A model generated the notes under the pieces. The model saw only the letters and a program-made list of their open reading frames with translations. It did no database searches and was not told where the DNA came from. This document shows positions 57,958 through 64,000 of a stretch of 64,000 nucleotides of DNA, one piece after another; positions within the stretch are counted from its first letter, which is position 1; every line of letters begins with the position of its first letter. Origin of the DNA: Burhinus oedicnemus (Eukaryota > Chordata > Aves > Charadriiformes > Burhinidae); contig VFFE01006712.1 in NCBI GenBank assembly GCA_008921705.1, forward strand, positions 703,804 through 767,803, written 5' to 3'. A program made the translations under genes and the position numbers.

Positions 57958-60543
57958 TGGTTATCGCTTGGGCAGGGTTATGGGAGACAAAGATCAAGTT
58001 GGTGCCTGGAGACGGGGGAGCACACCATCGCAGCGCATCACTGGAAATCCCTGCAAATCAGTTGCAGAATGTTCCCGTTTGTTACGAGGTTTACAGCAGA
58101 GCCAGGACCAGGACAGCGCAGTGAGCACGGCTGAAAAATCATTCAAGTGATGACAAACAAGCTAAAGAAGTAGCTGCAGTTGTGTAGAGGTATGTCTTTG
58201 TGGTTTAAAAATACGAATACTTTTTCATAGAAAGGTATGATTATTGGTCGTGTTCAGCAGGCTACTTACGATGAAAGCTTAATTAAAATTCACAGTTAGG
58301 CTATGCATGAAAAGAAAAAAATGAATAGTTTCTTTAGAGAAAAAAATGAGGAGTTTTATCCTCAAACCTTTTGGCCCCAAAACAATAAAGCATTTACACA
58401 AATGCCTGACTTCAATCATATGCTGAAGTTTCCAAAAATAAGTGAAAACAAAAATCATGGGATTTCAGAGGGTTTTGAGTCAGTCACATACTTAATTTGC
58501 CTGTTGCGTCCTATTTCAATTATATTTCATCATAAAATATGAAGATCATGGGGGGAGAGTTTTTATCTGCTTTTGGTATTTCTGAACAAATGTCTGGAAT
58601 CAACCACCTTGTAAAATATGGATTCACCGAATTCCCTAAACTGAGTGGTCAGTAAAAGTCACAAACCTTCTGGTACGACAAAATCACAAATCAGTGTGTT
58701 GGCAAACTCCAGGTCCAGTACCATTTGTATAGAACAGTATCATTTGTATTGTTTAGGTTAGGGTATTTAATGGTTTATTTGAGATAAGACATTCTGTTTT
58801 CCTTCAATTAACTTAGAAAATCTCTGTATCTAAACTGTACGGCAATCGTGCAAAAGACAGTCTGATGTAAAACCTGGAAATGAGCATAGATACATGTAAA
58901 TAGCAAGCAGATAATATCACTATTTCAATTTGCCAAATTTTAAGTTTGGCATATATGCCAGTACTCATGTCGTAACTACTAGCTAGTATTACAGTCGAAA
59001 GAACACCTTCAGAGTGCAGCCATTTAGCCACCAAAACCCAGAAATGGTCATGGCTCAGTGGCTGAATGCCATGTCATTAAAGTACAACTCAAAAATGTTT
59101 GGAGGCATTCTTACATGTGAAAACACCGCGCCTGAAGAAACAGCGCTGTCAGGTAGGTCACCCAGCAGTTAAATGTTCAGAACCTGGAGATGTGGGCAGG
59201 AACTTCAATCTGAGAGCTCCACTATCACATTATAAAAATGATTGATATTCCACAAGTTGCACTTTGAACACCATGTGCAAAGATAGCCTCAAGAATTCAA
59301 AGCTTAGACAAGAGTCATGATGTGTTGATTGATGGCCCTGTGTCACTCTGGTTTATGGGTTATGACCACTGGAGACTTCAAAATGAACTAAGCTAAACAT
59401 AACAGCATCCTTTGCTCAGTGAAGCAAGGATGCAGGACTCGGAAACCAAACTGTTCTGTCAAAAAATAAAATACTTAGCTCAAAAAATCTGTCAGATTCC
59501 AACACTTTTGACAGCTTCCATATTCAATGCATGCAAAAGCGAGCGTGATGAATACAGACAAAGCATCCAGAATGTTTCTTTGACATTAAAAATCCCTAAT
59601 CTAGTATATTATCCTTAAATAAATCACACGTCTCTTTTATGCAGGTCTCTCTCTTGGATGTTCTACAGAAGAAACATCTTCATTAAAGCAAACAAAAAAA
59701 CCTGCTCTTCTTATATTGGGTAGCATTAGAAGCTGTCCTTACATACAGTACAAAAATATGCTAATACTCTAATGACAGTAATGAACAGTATATATTAAAT
59801 GAAAAATAGCTGTCTTTTAAGTATACAAACATCAAGGGTGTTCATCCTATATTAGGACTGTCATTTATTGTGACAGGAGGAATTTTTCTCAATGTGTAAA
59901 ATGATACGTATTATATTAACAGTCATAATTATCCAATGCTTCAAATTCAGCCATAGTTGTTATAAGGACATCGCTTTGTAAGATATTTGCTCTTAACTTG
60001 CAATCTTCTGTTCTTTAATTTAATTAGGAATCCTTATGTGTCACATACATTTGGATTATTAATATTTTGCTGAACTTTTTGCCACTTGGAAAGCTGCTAA
60101 CAGCGTAGAGTTTATGAACTCCCACCAAATTCAACAGAAGAGTTTTAGATCAGATATAAGCAATCTGAGGAAAGACACTTATCCAAAATGATAAAAGAAT
60201 ACGTGACCATAATTTGACCATAATTTTCTTAGTTTTGTGCTGAAGGCAAACATGAAAGATTTTAACTGAGATTTAATGGCCAGTAGTGACTTTACAAGAG
60301 TCTCTTTTCAAGACAATTAGAAGTGTAAAGAATGAACATAGTTAAAAGTTCAGAAATTTCTAATAACTCAGAAACCATGCTGTAACACTTTTGTCATTCA
60401 TACAGTTTAGGTCAAAGCACAAAACACCTGACTGGTCATTTTTTATTCCTATAGCTTTCTCACTTCATATCTGTTTTGACTTTAAACTCTACTTTTCTCA
60501 TTGGAAAAAACTGACAGCAAGATCCTGTCTTTCTGTCTTGCAG
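57958..60543. other. Unique noncoding sequence
   Basis: Nothing recognised after the LTR relic. The first 160 bases may still belong to the LTR. The rest is AT-rich unique DNA. Confidence 0.45.
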
Positions 60544-60726
60544 GTGACATGTACAGTCGTGTACCTCAGCATCCCAAGGAACAAGGCTGGAGCTACAGGA
60601 ACAGAAAGTACGCCACAAAGTACACAGAGAACCAGAACCACTTGTGCCTCCTTTACAATCTCTGGACAAGAGGATTGTCCTCTACAAGATACGCTGTTAA
60701 GCAGAGTAGAAAAAGTATCTGTTTAG
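60544..60726 (+). other. Terminal-exon-like segment (hypothesis)
   Basis: A good acceptor-like run, TGTCTTTCTGTCTTGCAG (60526-60543), precedes a stretch open in two frames. One reaches a stop at 60726 and encodes CTVVYLSIPRNKAGATG and TTCASFTISGQEDCPLQ pieces. The other runs to 60956. This piece is GC-richer than its surroundings. The peptide is not recognised and no donor partner is known, so this is weak. Confidence 0.12.
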
Positions 60727-63700
60727 TGCAGAATATTCCAATGCCTATAAAATTTTTTAAAGCCTTACACATTACAATAGTTTTTAATACTTCACCATCA
60801 CAACCTAGCTCTTCTCCCATTAAATTAATAGATACATTACCCTACATTTTTATGGAAGCAGGATTAGTCACGCACTTTAGAAATGAGGCTATTTATGCAG
60901 GGCTTTTTTTAAACCTTCTATTCAACATTTGGCTGGACAACAAAGATTTAGACTAAAGAATTTTCTTTGTTTTCTACACATACATATGTTTCTTCATATA
61001 GAGGTCACTATTCATCATATATTGACTTGTGGGTGAGATTACTTAAAATGTACAGTTCTGAACTCATTTTGGTAGGCATAATAGAGTCTGGATCTAGCTT
61101 GCCTAACTTCAGACACTTGAAAAGGTGCCTACATTAGGAGTCTGGTGGCTTTAGCTGCCCCAGTTGTCAATGAAGAGAAGTAGACATCCCCAATGCAATT
61201 CAGCTGCACCTAAGACTGCTGATACCATGTATATGCAGTTTTCCACACGCAAAGGAAGACCTGACATCTGGCAAAGCAACCAGTTGCTACTAAAATATGG
61301 AGAAGGTCCTGCCCAACACGTCTTGATCATTTAATACAAACTTCGACTGTGTGATACTCAATCGTACCAGACTCTGATAGTTGTCTCATGTCTGCAGTAC
61401 CCTGATGTGAGAAGACAACTTGTCAGACTTAACCGATACAAATTGGCTGTTCAGAAAACATTTTTCTAATAATCCTTCCACTATACAAGAGTTACACAAG
61501 AACAGAAGAAAGTCACCTACAGGCTGGTGATGTGTGCACTATGGAGGCTCTCCTGGCTGCTACCATATAAATACAGCCTTCGACATCTCAGGATTTGGTT
61601 TTGTTGCTGTTGTACATTTTAAGCGGACATTTTAAGCCCAAAAATTATGTCTTAAAGCATGAGAGTTTCTTCCCCTTTAAAGCTGTCAGAAGGAGTAGTG
61701 TAGTCCCCAGCCTGTCGTATAACACTGAAACATGGGTCATTCATTTCAGAATGGTGTTAATTCTTCAGAAAATGTGAACACTGCTATTTCTTTTTATGCC
61801 AGCTGCCTGAAGGAAACAGGTTAATTGATTCGTTGGCCTGACATCAACAGACTTTATGAATCCTAGCAAATCCTCTCCTCCTTGTTACATACCTGTGCAA
61901 TTCTGTTGATGTGAATAGGGCATAGTCCCCAAAAGAGTGCCCAAATGAGGGGAGAAACACATCCATTAAACTCTGAGTAGATTTTTATCAATAAGATGAA
62001 AAAATCTGAAAAAATATTTAAAAAGGGAGAGGAAAAATTTCCCACTTAAATATTCCCACCTGCATCAGTTCCACTAACGTCACAACAGGCAAGCTGGGTA
62101 GGACAAAAAGGGACCTGGACTCCAGCTGTTGCTAACACCAGGTAACTTCACCCTGGTACCTGTCCAGCTGTTAAAGTGCTCTTTTGTTATGGGCTGGGAA
62201 GGGATGCAGATTTCAATCTGTGTCAACCGAAGCTCTGGGAATTTTCAACCACTCAAAATGTCTTTTTGATTGAAAATGTGAACAGACTTTTCAAAATAAA
62301 TACATAAACTCCCTTTAAAATATCTACCATTAAGGATTCACCATTGTAAATTAAAGCTGGGTTCCTGTATCAGAACACACAGGCAAGTGCACCACATAGA
62401 CTTCCTTACTTCTGAAGAGTATCAGATTTTATGCTGTTAATGGATGTTCCTGATAAAATGTTGGTGCTAATAATTTCATTTTTATATTCACAAGAAAACC
62501 TACTAAAATTTTTTACAGCTTTGCTTTGCCTCACTGCACTGTGTTCAACTGAGTAAGGTCTTTTTACAACCATGCATACAGACAGCCACTGCCAAGAGAG
62601 AAATTTTTATAAGCCTTATTAGTAGGAGTTTCTTATTGCTCAGGTATTTCACATATAATGCTCTTTCTGCTACCTAATAAGAATTGTGACACATGGACCT
62701 ATTGTACTGAAATAATGGTAGCACATATGTTTTGCTTGTTTGTAGCATCTGGATTCTTTATGTTATGAAATAGTCATATAAGGATTTCCCAGAACCAAGC
62801 AGCACTAAACTGGAAAAGTAATATTGTTGGGCTTGCAGAATTTCAGAGAGGAATTTGGCTAATGATCACAAGTTCAACACTGCATGAAAATTTCTGAAAC
62901 TGCTTTCTGACACTTCACATCCAGAGAGACTTTCCTGTCTCCAAACAGATGTTTGTAAACAGGAAACTGGAGTTATAGTTTGGTTGGATAAGCAAATGTC
63001 TTCTGAACTGGGAATGGCAGTCTTCACGCAATGAAGTCCCAGCTTGAACAGCAGATGTGCCACTTAAACAAAACTCCATTTAATTGTTCCAGATGAAAGG
63101 TCAAGATGTTTTAGTGCCTAAAGTAGCACAGGGTAGCACTTGAGCATCCTGCTATACCACCAGTAGAGCCAAGAATTATATTTTCAATCTCCAGTCTTCA
63201 GCTGTAATGAAGAAGTGCATGTTTATTCTCAGGAAATAATTGTAAAAATAATTGTGCAAGTCTGATTGTATTTTGCTCTGACCTAGCCTCGGGGGAAGGC
63301 TGCAGTTGCCGGTAGCCCCAGGGGATCCGTATGACAGTACTGAATCCAAAGCAGTGAAGCTATTTTATCTCGATCTCATCCTGCGTAAAGGGGTATAGAA
63401 AATATATAGGGGTTTAAGAGCAAATGCATTTTCCCTGGCTCGCAGGCTGTTTTGTTCTGCTGCTGTGGTACAAACACTCAATAAATGGTCAAGTTGAGGC
63501 CTCAGAAAGAAGAGCCAGTTGAAAGAGGACAGATAGGAAATGATGTCAGTTCACAAAGTCCCTTTCAAAGAGGATTTCCTTACATCCATAAAGAAGGCTC
63601 AATAGAGTGATCACGCAAATAGTCTGTTGAATAACTTCACCTAATGCAATTAGAGATGTTCACTAGCAGCTGTGCTACAAAGCAGATGTTTGGCTCAAAT

Positions 63701-64000
63701 GGAAATATTTTCACATCAGCTCATCAAGACAGTTGCTAAAAGAACCCCTGCTATTACTGTGGCACGAAGCTTATACTTGGATCCATAAACGCAATACATG
63801 ACAACTTGCTCTGTTTAGAACTAGAATCCTGGATCCAGTTTTAAGAATGAGGTTCATCTGTTGATGCAAAAGAATCAACAGAGAGCCGTGGACAATTTGC
63901 ATTATTTTTTGGAACACATATTTTAAAAAGCATTTCTTTCCTACTATAATTTGGCAGTTGTAGGGCAGGTCAACAGAAAAGGCTGGAGAAAGTAAATTCC
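60727..64000. other. Unique noncoding sequence
   Basis: No gene or clear mobile element over the last 3.3 kb. A segment at about 61080-61210 shares loose TAGGNNCCTAA-type wording with 57100-57140 and may be a very old repeat. Confidence 0.45.

Noticed and set aside
1..64000. CRISPR array, operon or prokaryotic system
   Set aside because: No regularly spaced repeats and no dense coding. CR1 elements show vertebrate DNA.

Overview
This is a stretch of bird nuclear genome with no protein-coding gene I can support. The main evidence is six clear copies of the CR1 (chicken repeat 1) LINE, most ending in the diagnostic tail of ATTCTATG/ATAGAATC octamer repeats. There are also two avian-type endogenous-retrovirus LTR relics, an isolated very GC-rich island in an AT-rich background, and no trace of Alu, L1 or other mammal-specific repeats. 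The species cannot be named from the sequence. The window is either intergenic or inside a large intron. The longest open frames (about 115-157 codons) are low-information and show no recognisable domain, or are decayed CR1 reverse transcriptase.

Layout: 1-4380 is unique sequence with one possible conserved element and one tRNA-SINE-like relic. 4381-7243 is a long, 5'-truncated CR1 in minus orientation, split by a 732-bp solo LTR (6174-6905). 7556-7924 is a plus-strand CR1 3' fragment, and 12657-13025 another minus-strand one. 13026-20909 is unique, with an element-like block near 13985-14165 and a pyrimidine-rich block at 15600-17050. 20910-21835 is an ancient, heavily decayed CR1/L3-like LINE. 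21836-43748 is mostly unique sequence with microsatellites, a small CR1 tail, SINE-like relics and candidate regulatory elements (best at 35540-35840 and 41840-42960). 43749-44272 is a minus-strand CR1 of a different subfamily. 44273-52891 is unique.

The most distinctive spot is 52892-53520. There a G-run leads into a 20-N assembly gap, then a plus-strand CR1 3' end, then an isolated CpG island with two G-quadruplex motifs and a perfect 23-bp direct repeat, and finally a full 15-bp match to the CTCF consensus. The right end holds a second LTR relic (57272 to about 57957) and otherwise unique sequence.

No genes act together here. The functional candidates are cis-regulatory: the CpG island plus CTCF site as a possible promoter or boundary, and several motif-dense blocks that could be conserved enhancers. 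Two weak exon-like segments (8227-8397 and 60544-60726) are reported as hypotheses only. No CRISPR array, operon, tRNA or rRNA gene was seen.
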